Positions 49,501 to 61,400 of a DNA stretch of 64,000 nt are shown here, piece after piece (positions within the stretch are counted from its first letter, which is position 1; each line of letters opens with the position of its first letter). A model generated the notes under the pieces. The model saw only the letters and a program-made list of their open reading frames with translations, had not been told where the DNA came from and did no database searches. Origin of the DNA: Sipunculus nudus (Eukaryota > Annelida > Sipuncula > Golfingiida > Sipunculidae); NCBI GenBank assembly GCA_026874595.1, contig CM049307.1, positions 73,696,643-73,760,642 on the forward strand, given 5' to 3'. A program made the position numbers and the translations under genes.

Positions 49501-50832
49501 TAAGATGGATGACCATGCATATACTACGTTGATTGTTCTTGCCAGCTCTTGGCACTGATATAACACAAGTTCCCAGTTAAAGGGGCCCGATCAGCTATCT
49601 GACCTTTATTAACTAAAGGTAATCCCTTGGAGCTTTAATAAAAATAGGCAAGAAAATGTGGATATCACCGCACATCGGCTGCTTGTTTTGTTTATATCAA
49701 CGTATTTATAATATGTGGGGGCCCACCAAAATAACCAAAACAAATTCAACAAGAGCATCTGGCAGCAAGTTAGATAGCCAGAGCATTGCTATGTTTACAA
49801 ACATGTTGTTGATAAACAAGTTCACACATCCTTCACAAAGGCCTTATAAGAACTTTTCACAACCAAAATTACCCTCAGATCATTAATATATTCACAGAGG
49901 ATGCCAGAAATCACATAAATTTTTTTTCAATAGGTAGGTGATTGGGCACCTTTAAGGCCAGGTCCATGGAGAATTTAAAACCAGCACATTGAACCAGTAT
50001 GATAATGAAGTTCACTGCTTTGACTGCTAGTACAGTAATTATTTAACTGTAAATACAGGATATATCATTAATATTCATGCATTATTGCTAATTAACTTCA
50101 TCTTCATTCATAAACAGTATAAACTACAGAACAAGGCCTGAAAGTATCCATATGAAGGTCACTGAGTACCAGTAACTTGAGTAGGAGACAAGAAAGTAGG
50201 GGCCTGGACAATTGAGTGGTAAAATGCTTAGTTCTCTCCGCTATTGACCTGGGTTCAATTTACAGTGTGGCTATGAGAGTGGATTGTATAGTGGCCTGTC
50301 CCAGGTCTGTGCTTTAGTTTGGGTTCTTGGATTTCATCCACCCATACCGAATACCAAGCACCAAAATCTGAGCTTTAGAGAGTGCCTCATCTGAATTATT
50401 ATATCTAGTTGCACAATCTAAGTAAAATAAATAAAGTTTATATTTAATTGTAGGTAAAAAAATCATTTCTAATTGCACTTTCAGAAATCAGTCAGTATAT
50501 GTAAGGATTGCTGCCTTTCATCATTGTGACAGTTTGCATATTTATCATTATGTAAAAAAATCCTGCCTTAATTGTATAATGTTATAACTGTAGGTTACTT
50601 CTCCTGGCGTAACAATGTGGATGGCTCATGGTACATTCAGGCTCTGTGTCAGGTCCTGGAGAAATACGGCACCAGCATGGAACTCCTGCACATGCTAACC
50701 CTAGTCAACAAGATCGTGGCTTATGACTTCCAGTCTTGTACAGATGATGACTTCACCAGCAACATGAAGCAGTCCCCCTGCATCGCATCAACCTTGACCA
50801 AACTTGTGTATTTTAGACCAAAAAATGTATAA
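37329..50832 (+). CDS. effector caspase (caspase-3/7-like), four exons, 5' end not found
   Basis: This is a cysteine protease that cleaves after aspartate to carry out apoptosis in the cytosol. Joined coding exons are 37329..37570, 42248..42423, 47702..47843 and 50594..50832 (stop included), giving 265 residues. All junctions are GT-AG and frames match (phases 1, 0, 1). Landmarks in order are [13 protein letters not shown], the S1-pocket Arg in EREGSEVD, catalytic His in MSHGEEG, catalytic Cys in QACRG, a linker with DEVDN, and the second pocket Arg in [10 protein letters not shown]. The protein ends with TLTKLVYF. The length and spacing match the p20 and p10 subunits of executioner caspases with no gap. 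The first exon starts on the last base of a codon, so at least one upstream exon with the start and prodomain is missing; a CARD or DED cannot be excluded. The introns are filled with repeats. Confidence 0.93.
38334..39304. mobile_element. pogo/Tigger-like TIR element, non-coding
   Basis: The left end CAGTGAAACTTCCCTAAGCC and the right end GGAGTTTCACTG form terminal inverted repeats, with TA dinucleotides on both sides (38332-38333, 39305-39306). Sub-terminal GTTGTCCT stretches with GAGTT (38392 and 39234) echo each other. The 971-bp interior has no transposase. A 47-bp direct duplication lies inside at 38807..38898. Confidence 0.65.
38807..38898 (+). repeat. 47-bp tandem duplication
   Basis: ATCACGAAGTATGAACAGCA at 38807 recurs at 38854 with one A/G change. 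The rest of the unit (TTGATGGTGGTCTTGTTGCAT) is the same in both. Confidence 0.85.
39556..40600 (+). mobile_element. E-type end plus second hairpin-headed repeat
   Basis: TTAGCTAAGCTGACTGCAAG followed by TCAACTGAGC and a (GTCTGTCC)n stretch at about 39557-39625 is an E-type end. One unit follows with a GATGGCGCCACCTG palindrome (about 39923). At about 40058 a new head, AGGGCCCTGCTTGAATATGC then AGATGCCC, can fold as a hairpin before (GTCC)n. It is followed by F-like modules with AGGTGAAAGGTCAAGGTCAC (about 40259) and AGGTCAAAGGTCATAGTC (about 40403). Confidence 0.5.
41588..41746. mobile_element. short TIR MITE, pogo-like
   Basis: CAGTTGAACCCCACCTTGGG at the left pairs with the reverse complement of the right end, CAGTGGAACCCCATGAAAAC. 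Internally, GACCACC and GACCACTT blocks repeat. TA precedes the left end; the right flank is TG. Length 159 bp, no coding. Confidence 0.6.
42248..42423 (+). CDS. caspase exon b: catalytic histidine exon
   Basis: The acceptor CTGCCAG ends at 42247 and the donor GTGGGT starts at 42424. The reading is [20 protein letters not shown], then [11 protein letters not shown], ending KPKLFFIQ. The His of SHG is the catalytic base. The exon ends between codons, just before the active-site pentapeptide's Ala, so the catalytic dyad is split over two exons. Confidence 0.94.
42585..44290 (+). repeat. 66-bp minisatellite in caspase intron b-c
   Basis: About 25 copies of a 66-bp unit (ATCTGGATCAACTCCTCTAC, then CTGGATCCACCCATTTATCT, then GGATTCATCTATACTGTGTA) lie in head-to-tail order. 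The first units and one late unit carry an extra GTCTGCACCTTTATCTAGAT segment. Because 66 is a multiple of three and the unit has no stop in some frames, it makes a 408-codon open frame (42958..44184) that is not a gene. Confidence 0.9.
44955..45003 (-). mobile_element. SINE head fragment
   Basis: On the minus strand it reads GTGGTGGCGTAATGGACAGG followed by GTGCTGGACGGTGATATCA, an A-box head typical of tRNA-derived SINEs. The B-box half is absent. Confidence 0.45.
46187..46410 (+). repeat. dispersed direct repeat, copy 1
   Basis: The stretch from GGAGGTGTTTCTAATTTGTC to TCACCACTATGTCTCTATT recurs at 47228..47443 with small differences. Both lie in the same intron, about 1.04 kb apart. Confidence 0.75.
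47228..47443 (+). repeat. dispersed direct repeat, copy 2
   Basis: This is the partner of 46187..46410. Shared blocks include AAAAGTACCAGTACAAATAG and TTTCTCCTGATAGTGTTC. A few single-base and short indel differences suggest a moderately old duplication. Confidence 0.75.
47702..47843 (+). CDS. caspase exon c: catalytic cysteine and inter-subunit linker
   Basis: The acceptor TTATTTAG ends at 47701 and the donor GTTTGA follows 47843. It opens ACRG, completing the QACRG active-site pentapeptide with exon b. The linker has YDNVDEVDN, then [18 protein letters not shown], the start of the small subunit. DEVD followed by Asn is itself a caspase-3-type cleavage site, at the position where executioner zymogens are cut to activate them. 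Confidence 0.95.
48362..49425 (-). pseudogene. non-LTR retrotransposon reverse-transcriptase remnant
   Basis: Minus-strand reading gives [13 protein letters not shown], then the catalytic FADD box (near 49300). Further on it gives [10 protein letters not shown] and VTFNAKK, the usual order after the RT active site in CR1/jockey/RTE-type ORF2 proteins. From 48990 down to 48364 an open stretch of 208 codons continues with [29 protein letters not shown] and [14 protein letters not shown], ending [10 protein letters not shown]. That is the 3' end of such proteins. Stops interrupt the frame after FADD (for example after LTIEN) and frames shift around 49000-49190. The element is dead, antisense inside the caspase intron. 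The clade is not certain. Confidence 0.85.
50199..50451 (+). mobile_element. tRNA-derived SINE, family copy 2
   Basis: It begins GGGGCCTGGACAATTGAGTG and has a B-box-like GGGTTCAATTT, followed by GTGGCTATGAGAGTGGATTG. It ends with TAAGTAAAATAAATAAAGTT and TATATTTA. It is colinear with 23820..23567 on the other strand but more diverged, so it is an older copy. Confidence 0.7.
50594..50832 (+). CDS. caspase exon d: p10 subunit and stop
   Basis: The acceptor ACTGTAG ends at 50593 and the stop TAA is at 50830..50832. It encodes [20 protein letters not shown], whose Arg and Trp shape the substrate pocket in this family, then a helix-rich small subunit ending [12 protein letters not shown] 78-residue coding tail is the size expected after the VPG junction. 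Confidence 0.95.
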
Positions 50833-53800
50833 AGTTCAAGTTCTGAGAAGGTCTAGTGACATACTCAACGGTCAAAGAGGGGCTTATGTATAGAACCATT
50901 TTATGGTATAATGACAATAAGGGGAATTAATTACATGCACTACACCTCATATATAAACTCAGGTTGCATCAGGTTGTAATTTTGATTCCGAGTTGGAGTT
51001 TGCCAAACAATTTGTTGATTATTTTAAATGTCACTTGTGCACTGTTTGTTTTTGAGATTACATGACCATTTTAAAAACTGTTAGAGAACATGACAAGTTT
51101 TTTTAAAGAGAATAATGTGACTCAGATATCAACTATGACTTACAGTTCTGAAGGTGCTACATACACATGTAAAAGAAGGTAGTAATTATTAATGGTAGGA
51201 ATTGGTTTTAAAATCATAATCGATGATTAAAAAATAAAAAAGACCGTTGATCGATTATTAATTGATTATTTTATGTACTTTCAATATTACCTTGAAATCT
51301 GCTGTTTATACTATTACCAAAATTATTGACCCCAGTAAATAGTCTGACATGTACATCAGATTTCAAAATGAAACCATCAAGCCACCCACATCCAAGGTCG
51401 ACTTGCCATTGGACAATTGTTGGCTGCGTTAGGTTTTGTTTTGATGCTGTTCGTTACTTTGTGTTCATATATCTCTGACAGGGTTAGATTCTTTGCATGT
51501 CCATACATAATCGTTTTTTATCGATTATGCAAAAAGTAATTATTATGCCCTAAATGCAGTTTGGCAACTGCTACCACCTCTTGGGTGATTTATGAACTCT
51601 CCAGAGGCATTGTTTCTCCAGAGGCATGAGATATGAAAATACAGGTCATTAGATGAGAATAAAATGTATAAAAATATTTTCAGTTTACAATGCATATTCT
51701 TCTGTTTGTCACAAATATTTATCTGTGAGGGAGGGGGTAACACTCTGAAGATGCTAGTACAGTAAAAACTTTATGGTAATAGTAATTTGAATTACAACAT
51801 TCCAACTTGTCTGCAACAAGTTGTATTGCAAACATATTTATTCTGATACAAAAGTCTCACTGCTGTTTGACTTCTCCAGAGTATTATATTTTCAGCAAAG
51901 TTTAAAATAAAAGAAGCTTTGAGGAATATCAGGTGTCATTTAAATATTTACTTGATTTTTGAAGAGGTATAAAAATCTACGATGTTTATCTACAGATGGA
52001 CAGCATCTATTCATCAGCTCAAAACTATGTCTCAAATGTTCTACCAAACACTGTCTCTGTAATTCCTTGTTATATTTGTTTGTAAATATTGAAATTAATT
52101 AGTAAATTTCTCATATAAAGCATAAAGATATTATAGATTTCTATATAATTAAGACGCAAAAACTTAATCTGACATTTTTACTGTTTTTTAATATTGTTCA
52201 GTTTGAATGCTAAATTTTAATCTTTTATGTATTAATTTTACACATCTTCATGTTTTATATATGCAGATGCCATAAATGTGGCTAGCTTACAAATAATGCA
52301 GATCTGATCGGTAGAAAGTGAATCTTTCGCACAAAATGTGATGTTTTCTTTTATTAGAATGAAAATTTATGCATCTTTACAAATTTCAAAATGTGGACAT
52401 TTTGAACTACTGCTTTGATGCCAGTAGGTTGTGAGATATACACCATATTTTAAATATATTCATACAGACATTACAGGCACAAAATGATGAAACATTCTGT
52501 TTAGTAATTCACAAACAAGATTATACTAATTACATATATAGGTGTTTAAGAATTTCATTTCCTGTTGTTGGTATTTGTTAATTGTGAGATCAATATTCAC
52601 ACTTGAACTCTGATATATATATTAGAATGTATATTTTTATACAGTTCTCCTGTAGTATACACAGTGATGCAGATTCCTCTTTATTGTAGACTACCTTTGA
52701 TAACAGAGCTAAACTTTTATATTTAGCTGTGTGAATGAACCAGGTTAACCAACTGTGCTTGAGCATTGCTGTAGTTAAACTTTTAGAATTAAGCAGTTAG
52801 TTTATTGTTGTACAAGCCTATATCATGCACTAATGATATTTTACTTTCTGGATTAATTGAAGGTGGATCTGACATTTCTAAGTCTGGATATTTTTGAGTG
52901 TCTGAATTAAGGAAGATTTTTATTTTATATAAGCATCAAACCAGGCTTGATAATCCTTTCTATTTTAAGCAAAGTATGCGGTACTTCTTCAGATTAGTTT
53001 GACAAAAGCTCTACAATATGGCAGTCTAAATTACATATGGTCAGAAAAAAGTTCTAAATTACACAGGGTCTGTCTAGATTAAGGATATATCTTTTTCTAG
53101 AAGGGTCTCTTGTCTGACTGGATTAAGCAGGGTCTTTTGTAACAGGTCTGGATTAAGCACATCCTTCTATCTTTGATTTTTTATTTAACTGTTCTAAAGA
53201 AATAGATAATTTTGTCTTCATTATTTAAAGTGTTTAATTTGAAAGCTGTAATAGTCAAAGGCAAATAGTTTTTTTGTTGAGATTAACTTTTTTATTAACA
53301 TTTTATAGTTTTGACCTTTTTTGCTTATTGTGATCTTTACTTTATATGCTTTTACATTGTGCTTTCAATTTGTATAGCAGATGCTCAGTTGTTGAATATT
53401 TAGAAATGATTACATCATAAATTACATGCATCACTCTAATAAGTAACAGGTACTGGTATATATGTGAAAATTTGTATAACCCATATCTTTTCTTATTTGA
53501 GATGAAATAGTGCTAAAGTTTGATTTATGCTTGTCATGTACTGTTGAAGGTGAATACAGTATATATATACATGTAGTTTATAAATGAGCTGGAAGTAAAA
53601 ACAAAACAAAAATTCAGAACTGATTTTGAGTCAGTGTACTGTAGAAAAAGACTATCATAATTACTAAAAACAGGTTGCGATTTATGATACCGAAATTTGT
53701 TTTGAGCTGAGAAACTGACTCCCCTACTTCTACACAACATTCATATCATGCCATTAGTTCTAGTGTCTTTAGCTAGGATAGTAACAATGCTTAGTTCATT

Positions 53801-54408
53801 TATACAGACTGAAAAATATTTACATATCATGCATTTAGCACTAGTATTTCTACCATACAGTTTTTGTTTATCATATTTCATGGATAGATATTTTAAAGAG
53901 AAGTTTCTTCTGATCTATAAATACTTTTTAACTTTTTTATGAAGGATATTTACATCAGACAGATTAAGAAATGATCAAATTGAGATCACCGTTTTAAATG
54001 GTTGTAGATAAAAATTTGCAGTTCTGAAAATTGCACCTGGTGTGTCAAAAGTCAAGACTGAGAAGTAAAATGTGCATGTTGACAGTACTAAATACTAATT
54101 GATTTTGGGTCAATCTCTTCATTATATTACCCTATACATATAGGGACCATACTGGAATTGTTATTGTTTCATGTATATTTGCTTGCCTATAGCTTCTAGA
54201 ATTGATAAAATTGTCCACATACCAAAGACATATCTTGACAAGTAGTCCAGGAACACTCCATATTTGAATGCAATTTTATTTTCTTTCATTTCCGGTGAGA
54301 TGCTTTATTCTGCTTTGCGTTTTACTTTTCAATAAAAGAATATAAATACAGTGCAATGTCTTAATTTTCATTTTAGCTTGCATGGATTATGCTGATATGC
54401 TTTGGTGC
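50833..54408 (+). other. caspase 3' flank / probable 3' UTR, AT-rich
   Basis: Possible poly(A) signals (AATAAA) occur near 51232, 51659, 51905 and 54332. Which one is used cannot be decided. No further gene is recognised. Confidence 0.4.
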
Positions 54409-54422
54409 AAGATGATTTAATG
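54409..54422 (+). repeat. target-site duplication, 5' copy
   Basis: AAGATGATTTAATG lies directly before the LINE body and recurs directly after its A-rich tail at about 58364..58377. Confidence 0.85.
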
Positions 54423-57400
54423 TTCTTACAGGAAACACATGGAACTACAGAAATAGAAAATCAGTGGAATAATGAATGGAATGGGAAAGCTTTTTATAGT
54501 CATGCAAACTCATCTAGTAGAGGATGTGCTATTTTCATTAAAAAGAATATAGAAATAGAAGACGAGTTTAAGGTACACAGTTCTCAAGATGGAAGGATTC
54601 TGATAATTGGATTAAAAATAAAGGGAATAGAATATAAGTTAATAAACATTTATGCACCAAATATGACAAATGAACAAAATAGATTTTACATTAGACTCTA
54701 TAACTTAATACACCAGCATATAGAAAATACAGACAATGTCTTAGTAGGAGGAGATTTTAATATAGTTTTTGATGGGATTTTGGATAAAAAAGGAGGAACA
54801 AAAGATATTAAGAAAACAGTAGTAGAAAACTTTAAAAAAACAATAGATTATTTATCATTAACTGATATTTTTAGAATCAAATACCCGTCAAAGAAACGTT
54901 ATACATGGAGACAAAAGAATGGTAATATTTGCTCTAGATTAGATTATTGGTGGATTTCACAAACGTTACAAGATACAGTTAAAGATACATATATTGAACC
55001 ATACATTCATTCAGATCATTGCGCAGTAATTTTGGATTTGGAACACCCATCAGATAAAGAAAAAAAGGGTAAAGGCTATTGGAAATTAAATGGAGATATA
55101 TTACAAGAAGAAGAATTTGTGGAAAATCTGAACAAAGAAAAAAAAGTATGGGATAGAGAGTACAGTAATATTAAAGATGACAGGGTTAAATGGGAATTGT
55201 TTAAATATAAGATAAGACAGTTTAGTATATCATATTGTAAAAAAAGAGCTAAAAAAAGAAAAACAAAAGAAGAGAGTCTTAAACAAAAACTACAGGTATT
55301 ACAAGAAAAATTAGACACATCCAAAGTATGCCATAGTCAAGCTTTACAAGATGAAATAACTTCAGTTACGAATCAGCTGGCAGATATTGATAATTATAAA
55401 ACACAAGGTTGTATGCTTAGATCTAAAATTAGATGGTTCGAACATGGAGAAAAAAAATTCTAAATATTTCCTCAACTTAGAGAAGTATAATAATGGACAA
55501 AAATGTATAAGAAAATTAGTATCACCTACAGGAGAAATGGTAACCAAAGGAAAAGAAATTTTAGAAATGCAAAAGGAATTTTATCGGAAGTTATATTGTT
55601 CACAAGCAAACAACACTCAGAAGGAGTTGGATGAATACTTGGATAAAATAAAGTTGCCAATGTTATCCAAATTAAATTCAGAATATTTAGGTAAAGAAAT
55701 TACAGAAGAGGAATGTTATTTAACTCTAAAAACATTTGCAAAAAACAAAAGCCCAGGTAATGATGGCATATCTGCAGAATTTTATCAAAAATTTTGGCCC
55801 CTTTTCGGCTCAACTATGGTAGCATCATTTAATAGATCATTTCAAAAAGGGGAACTGTCGTCTTCTCAAAAACAGGCAATAATAACATTAATTGACAAGA
55901 AAAAGGATAGAACATTATTAAAAAATTGGAGGCCTATATCTTTGTTAAACGTAGATTACAAAATTTTATCAAAAACTTTAGCTTTAAGATTAAAAAAGAT
56001 CATGCCAGAAATTATTAATGCAAATCAAACTGGATATATTCAGGGAAGATATATAGGGGAAAATATAAGAATTTTATCAGACCTTTTAGAATATACAAGA
56101 ATGAAAAATTTACCTGGGATATTAATCAGTATAGATTTTGAAAAAGCTTTCGATTCCTTGGAATGGAACTTTATGATATCAGTTTTGGAGAAATATAAAT
56201 TTCCATCCATATTTATCAATTGGATTCACATTTTATATAATAATATTGAAAGCTGTACAATAAATAATGGAGTTACATCTGGATATTTTAAAGTTAAAAG
56301 AGGGGTTCGGCAAGGAGACCCTTTGTCCCCATATTTATTTGTTTTAGCTGCTGAAGTAATGGCAGAATACATAAAGAGTTCAGAAAAAATAAAAGGATTA
56401 GAAGTTTCAGGATATCATTTTAAGTTACTTCAGTATGCAGATGATACGGTAGGAATTGTAAAAGACAAAAGTTCAGCTAAATATTTCCTTGAGATCATTA
56501 AACAATTTGGTAATTTTAGTGGTTTAAAAATTAATTATGAGAAATGTGAAGGTATGTGGATAGGTCAATTTAGAAATAATAAGCAGAAACCACTAGGAAT
56601 AAGATGGCCTGATAATCCAATAAAATTTTTGGGAGTTTACATTTCATATGATAAAAAAGAATCCGAGGATTTAAATTTTTTCTCTAAGCTGAATTCAGTG
56701 CAAAATATATTGAAAATGTGGAACCAGAGAGGACTGACACTTTTAGGAAAAATTCAAGTAGCAAAATCATTCTTTTTTTCAAAGTTTTATTATTATATTT
56801 CTAATGCATCAGTACCAGTAGACTTTTGTAAAAGAGTTGATGAACTCTTCTTCAGTTTTATGTGGAATGGAGGTAGAGAGAGAATTAAGAGAGTAAAATT
56901 AGTACAAGAAGTGGAAAATGGTGGTCTAAATGCTCCACATATAGAATCAATAATTTATACATCAAGAATAGCATGGCTTAAAAGATACATAAAGGTAGAA
57001 GAAAGACCATGGAAGGTGTTGTTTAGACATTTTTTACAGACACTCTGTCCAGATGTAGAGTTGTTGCTTAACAGTAATATAGAAATAAAAGATATAAAAT
57101 TATTTAATATTCCAAGCTTTTACAAAGAAGTCTTAAAAAGTTATATAATGTTACGAATGAAATATTTTGAAAATGTTCCAGTTGAAAAGCAAATTATTTG
57201 GAATAATAAATTATTAAAAATTGACAATGCTTTAACCTATTGGAAACAGTTTTCTGATGTAGGAATTAACACAGGATTAGATTTGTTTGATTACATGGGC
57301 AATATCAAGTCTTTTGAATTTTGGATTGGAAAAGGTATCTCAGGAATACATTTTTTAAAATGGTATGCCCTTGTGTCTAAGTTTAAATATCTTAAACCGC

Positions 57401-58092
57401 AAAATTTAAGTTCTATAGAGCCCTTTTCGTTTGCTTTTTATAATGGGGAGCAGATACTCATATCTGGTGCATCTTCAAAAGTAATATGTCAGTGCTTTGT
57501 TGGTACTATATTAAGAAAAGGGCCATATATTCCAAATATAGCAAGTTGCATGTCAGACATAGAGGTAGATTATAAGGAAGTATACAAGCTTCCCTTTAAA
57601 ATATGTTTGGACACAAAATCTAGAGTGTTTCAATATAAATTGCTTAATAATTGTTTAGTAAATAATTATTGGTTATGTAAATGGAAGATTAAAGATTCTG
57701 ATTCATGTACTTTTTGTAAAAGAGAGCAAGAACAATTAACACACTTGTTTTGGTCTTGCTATAAGGTTAGAACACTATGGTCAGATATTGAAAGGTGGTG
57801 TAAACAAAAAGGTATTAATATTGATATAAATATCTCTACAGTCATGTACGGTGCTCCAATGGCACCTGTAGTAGGGAATTTAATTTTGTTTGTGGTGAAA
57901 CAATATATAAATAGAGCTAGAAATTGTCAAGAAGGTCTATCTTTTGATAAAGCATGCCAGGAAATCTGGAAATATGCCAGAATAGAATTTATGATGGCAC
58001 AAAAAAATAACTTGGTAACTAAGTTTCATAGTAGATGGGGAGAGTTTAGTTATGGGAGAGATTTCATAAATTATAGGTATACAGATAATTAG
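54423..58092 (+). pseudogene. LINE ORF2 (endonuclease-reverse transcriptase), truncated and frameshifted
   Basis: The first open stretch (to 55463) holds an apurinic-type endonuclease lacking its N-terminal strand but keeping FLQETH, GGDFN, SRLDYWW and SDH, the metal and catalytic motifs. The second (from about 55450 to the stop at 58092) holds the reverse transcriptase. Its motifs are NKSPGNDGI, LKNWRPISLLNVDYKI, FEKAFDSLEW (56138 on), RQGDPLSPYLF (near 56311) and the catalytic YADD at 56434..56445. A C-terminal Cys-His knuckle, C-x2-C-x8-H-x4-C, lies at 57706..57759. The frames break at a run of eight A residues (55450..55457), where one base too many separates HGEKK from NSKYFLNLEK. Everything downstream is open for about 880 codons, so the frameshift is recent or a sequencing error. 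Confidence 0.92.
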
Positions 58093-58365
58093 AGGATTAA
58101 CTTTGAGAATACAGGTATTATATACATATTTACTGCATTATTATCAGATATTTTGTTTTGGGAATATATAAAACACCATATGGAATTGGATAATACAATG
58201 TATATTGGTGAGACAGTGGATCTTTATATACATATATATTGAAAGGATATCGAATTGTTTTGGAAACTTTCACTGTTTGTTTTGTATGTATTGTATTTGT
58301 TTGTTTGCAATAAAAAAAAAAAAAAATAAAATAAAAAAAAAAATAAAAAAAAAAAAAAAAAAAAA
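54423..58365 (+). mobile_element. L1/Tx1-type LINE, 5'-truncated
   Basis: The insertion begins inside the endonuclease domain and ends in an A-rich tail (AATAAA at 58309, then A-rich with AATAAA-like units to 58365). A 12-14-bp target-site duplication flanks it. Truncation removed the promoter, ORF1 and the first part of ORF2, a normal outcome of target-primed reverse transcription. The sequence is more A-rich than its surroundings, as in L1-like elements. It lies just downstream of the caspase gene in the same direction. Confidence 0.92.
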
Positions 58366-58377
58366 GATGATTTAATG
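58366..58377 (+). repeat. target-site duplication, 3' copy
   Basis: GATGATTTAATG follows the A-rich tail and matches 54411..54422. The two preceding A residues may belong to it or to the tail. Confidence 0.85.
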
Positions 58378-58440
58378 ACATCTAGATAATTTGTTCACAT
58401 CATGGCGGCTAGTTTTATCTGCTACAGCCCATTTGCACAA

Positions 58441-61400
58441 CTAGATATTTCTTGGCACCGCAGGTGCCATAGTATCCCCAGACAATTAATCCCCCCCCCC
58501 TTTTTAGAATAGGCCCCCCATCTTCAGCAACAATTAATATCAGACCACACTCATAGAAAAGGTCATTCTCATAGAAAAGGTCATGATCCAAATTTCAATA
58601 TACATCATCCCCTAACCCATGTCTATGTATATGCAAGAAATCTGTCCATTAGTTTTTGACTTATAATGCTCACAATACTGTTAAGTGGCAATGATGGGGT
58701 ATTAAACGGCACGAAAACAAGTAAAAGAATAACAGGTGGCACCACCTGTTTCCCGTACATGACAACACTATCCAAGATCTTCGTTCAAGTTGATTTTTGG
58801 ACCAATCAATGCATCCCTTATTGAGAAATTAATGATTTTGTGTGATTTTCACCATATATGGCAACATTCAAGGTCAAGGCCACTCATTGGAAAGGTCATG
58901 ACCCCTATTCAAATAAACATTATCCTATAACCCATATCCATGTATATGCATAATATGAAAGAAATTTGTCCATTAGTTTTTGACTTATAATGCTCACAGT
59001 ACTGATAAATGGCAATGATGGGGTATTAAACGGCACAAAACAAGTAAAAGAATAACAGGTGGCGCCACCTGTTTCTGGTACATGACAATACTTTCCAAGA
59101 TCTTCGAACATGTTGATTTTTGGACCAATGCATGCATCCCTTATTGAGACATTAATGATTTTGTGTAATTTTCACCATATATGGCAATATTCAAGGTCAA
59201 GGCCACTCTAATAGGAAAGGTCATGACCCCAATTTATATATACATCATCCCATAACCCATGTCTATGTATATGCATAATATGAAAGAAATCTGTCCATTA
59301 GTTTTTGACTTATAATGCTCACAGGTTATAAATGTACTGTTAAGTGGCAATGATAGGGTATTAAACGGCACGAAAACAAGGAAAAGAATAACAGGTGGCG
59401 CCACCTGTTTCTGGAACATGACATTACTATCCAAGATCTTCTGTCAAGTTGATTTTTGGACCAATGCATGCATCCCTTATTGAGAAATTAATGATTTTGT
59501 GTGATTTTCACCATATATGGCAATATTCAAGGTCAAGGCCACTCATTGGAAAGGTCATGACCCCTATTCAAATAAACATTATCCTATAACCCATATCCAT
59601 GTATATGCATAATATGAAAGAAATTTGTCCATTAGTTTTTGACTTATAATGCTCACAGTACTGATAAATGGCAATGATGGGGTATTAAACGGCACGAAAA
59701 CAAGTAAAAGAATAACAGGTGGCGCCACCTGTTTCTGGTACATGACAGTACTTTCCAAGATCTTCGAACATGTTGATTTTTGGACCAATGCATGCATCCC
59801 TTATTGAGATATTAATGATTTTGTGTAATTTTCACCATATATGGCAATATTCAAGGTCAAGGCCACTCTAATAGGAAAGGTCATGACCCCAATTTATATA
59901 TACATCATCCCATAACCCATGTCTATGTATATGCATAATATGAAAGAAATCTGTCCATTAGTTTTTGACTTATAATGCTCACAGGTTATAAATGTACTGT
60001 TAAGTGGCAATGATAGGGTATTAAACGGCACGAAAACAAGGAAAAGAATAACAGGTGGTGCCACCTGTTTCTGATACATGACATTACTATCCAAGATCTT
60101 CTGTCAAGTTGATTTTTGGACCAATGCATGCATCCCTTATTGAGAAATTAATGATTTTGTGTGATTTTCACCATATATGGCAATATTCAAGGTCAAGGCC
60201 ACTCATTGGAAAGGTCATGACCCCTATTCAAATAAACATTATCCTATAACCCATATCCATGTATATGCATAATATGAAAGAAATTTGTCCATTAGTTTTT
60301 GACTTATAATGCTCACAGTACTGATAAATGGCAATGATGGGGTATTAAACGGCACAAAACAAGTAAAAGAATAACAGGTGGTGCCACCTGTTTCTGGTAC
60401 ATGACAATACTTTCCAAGATCTTCGAACATGTTGATTTTTGGACCAATGCATGCATCCCTTATTGAGATATTAATGATTTTGTGTAATTTTCACCATATA
60501 TGGCAACATTCAAGGTCAAGGCCACTCTAATAGGAAAGGTCATGACCCCAATTTATATATACATCATCCCATAACCCATGTCTATGTATTTGCATAATAT
60601 GAAAGAAATCTGTCCATTAGTTTTTGACTTATAATGCTCACAGGTTATAAATGTACTGTTAAGTGGCAATGATAGGGTATTAAACGGCACGAAAACAAGG
60701 AAAAGAATAACAGGTGGCGCCACCTGTTTCTGGTACATGACATTACTATCCAAGATCTTCTGTCAAGTTGATTTTTGGACCAATGCATGCATCCCTTATT
60801 GAGAAATTAATGATTTTGTGTGATTTTCACCATATATGGCAATATTCAAGGTCAAGGCCACTCATTGGAAAGGTCATGACCCCTATTCAAATAAACATTA
60901 TCCTATAACCCATATCCATGTATATGCATAATATGAAAGAAATTTGTCCATTAGTTTTTGACTTATAATGCTCACAGTACTGATAAATGGCAATGATGGG
61001 GTATTAAACGGCACGAAAACAAGGAAAAGAATAACAGGTGGCGCCACCTGTTTCTGGTACATGACAGTACTTTCCAAGATCTTCGAACATGTTGATTTTT
61101 GGACCAATGCATGCATCCCTTATTGAGATATTAATGATTTTGTGTAATTTTCACCATATATGGCAATATTCAAGGTCAAGGCCACTCTAATAGGAAAGGT
61201 CATGACCCCAATTTATATATACATCATCCCATAACCCATGTCTATGTATATGCATAATATGAAAGAAATCTGTCCATTAGTTTTTGACTTATAATGCTCA
61301 CAGGTTATAAATGTACTGTTAAGTGGCAATGATAGGGTATTAAACGGCACGAAAACAAGGAAAAGAATAACAGGTGGTGCCACCTGTTTCTGATACATGA

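Larger units (their letters stand above)
47844..50593 (+). other. caspase intron c-d (2.75 kb)
   Basis: It carries a degraded reverse-transcriptase fragment on the minus strand (48362..49425) and a SINE (50199..50451). The remainder is AT-rich with no exon. Confidence 0.7.
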
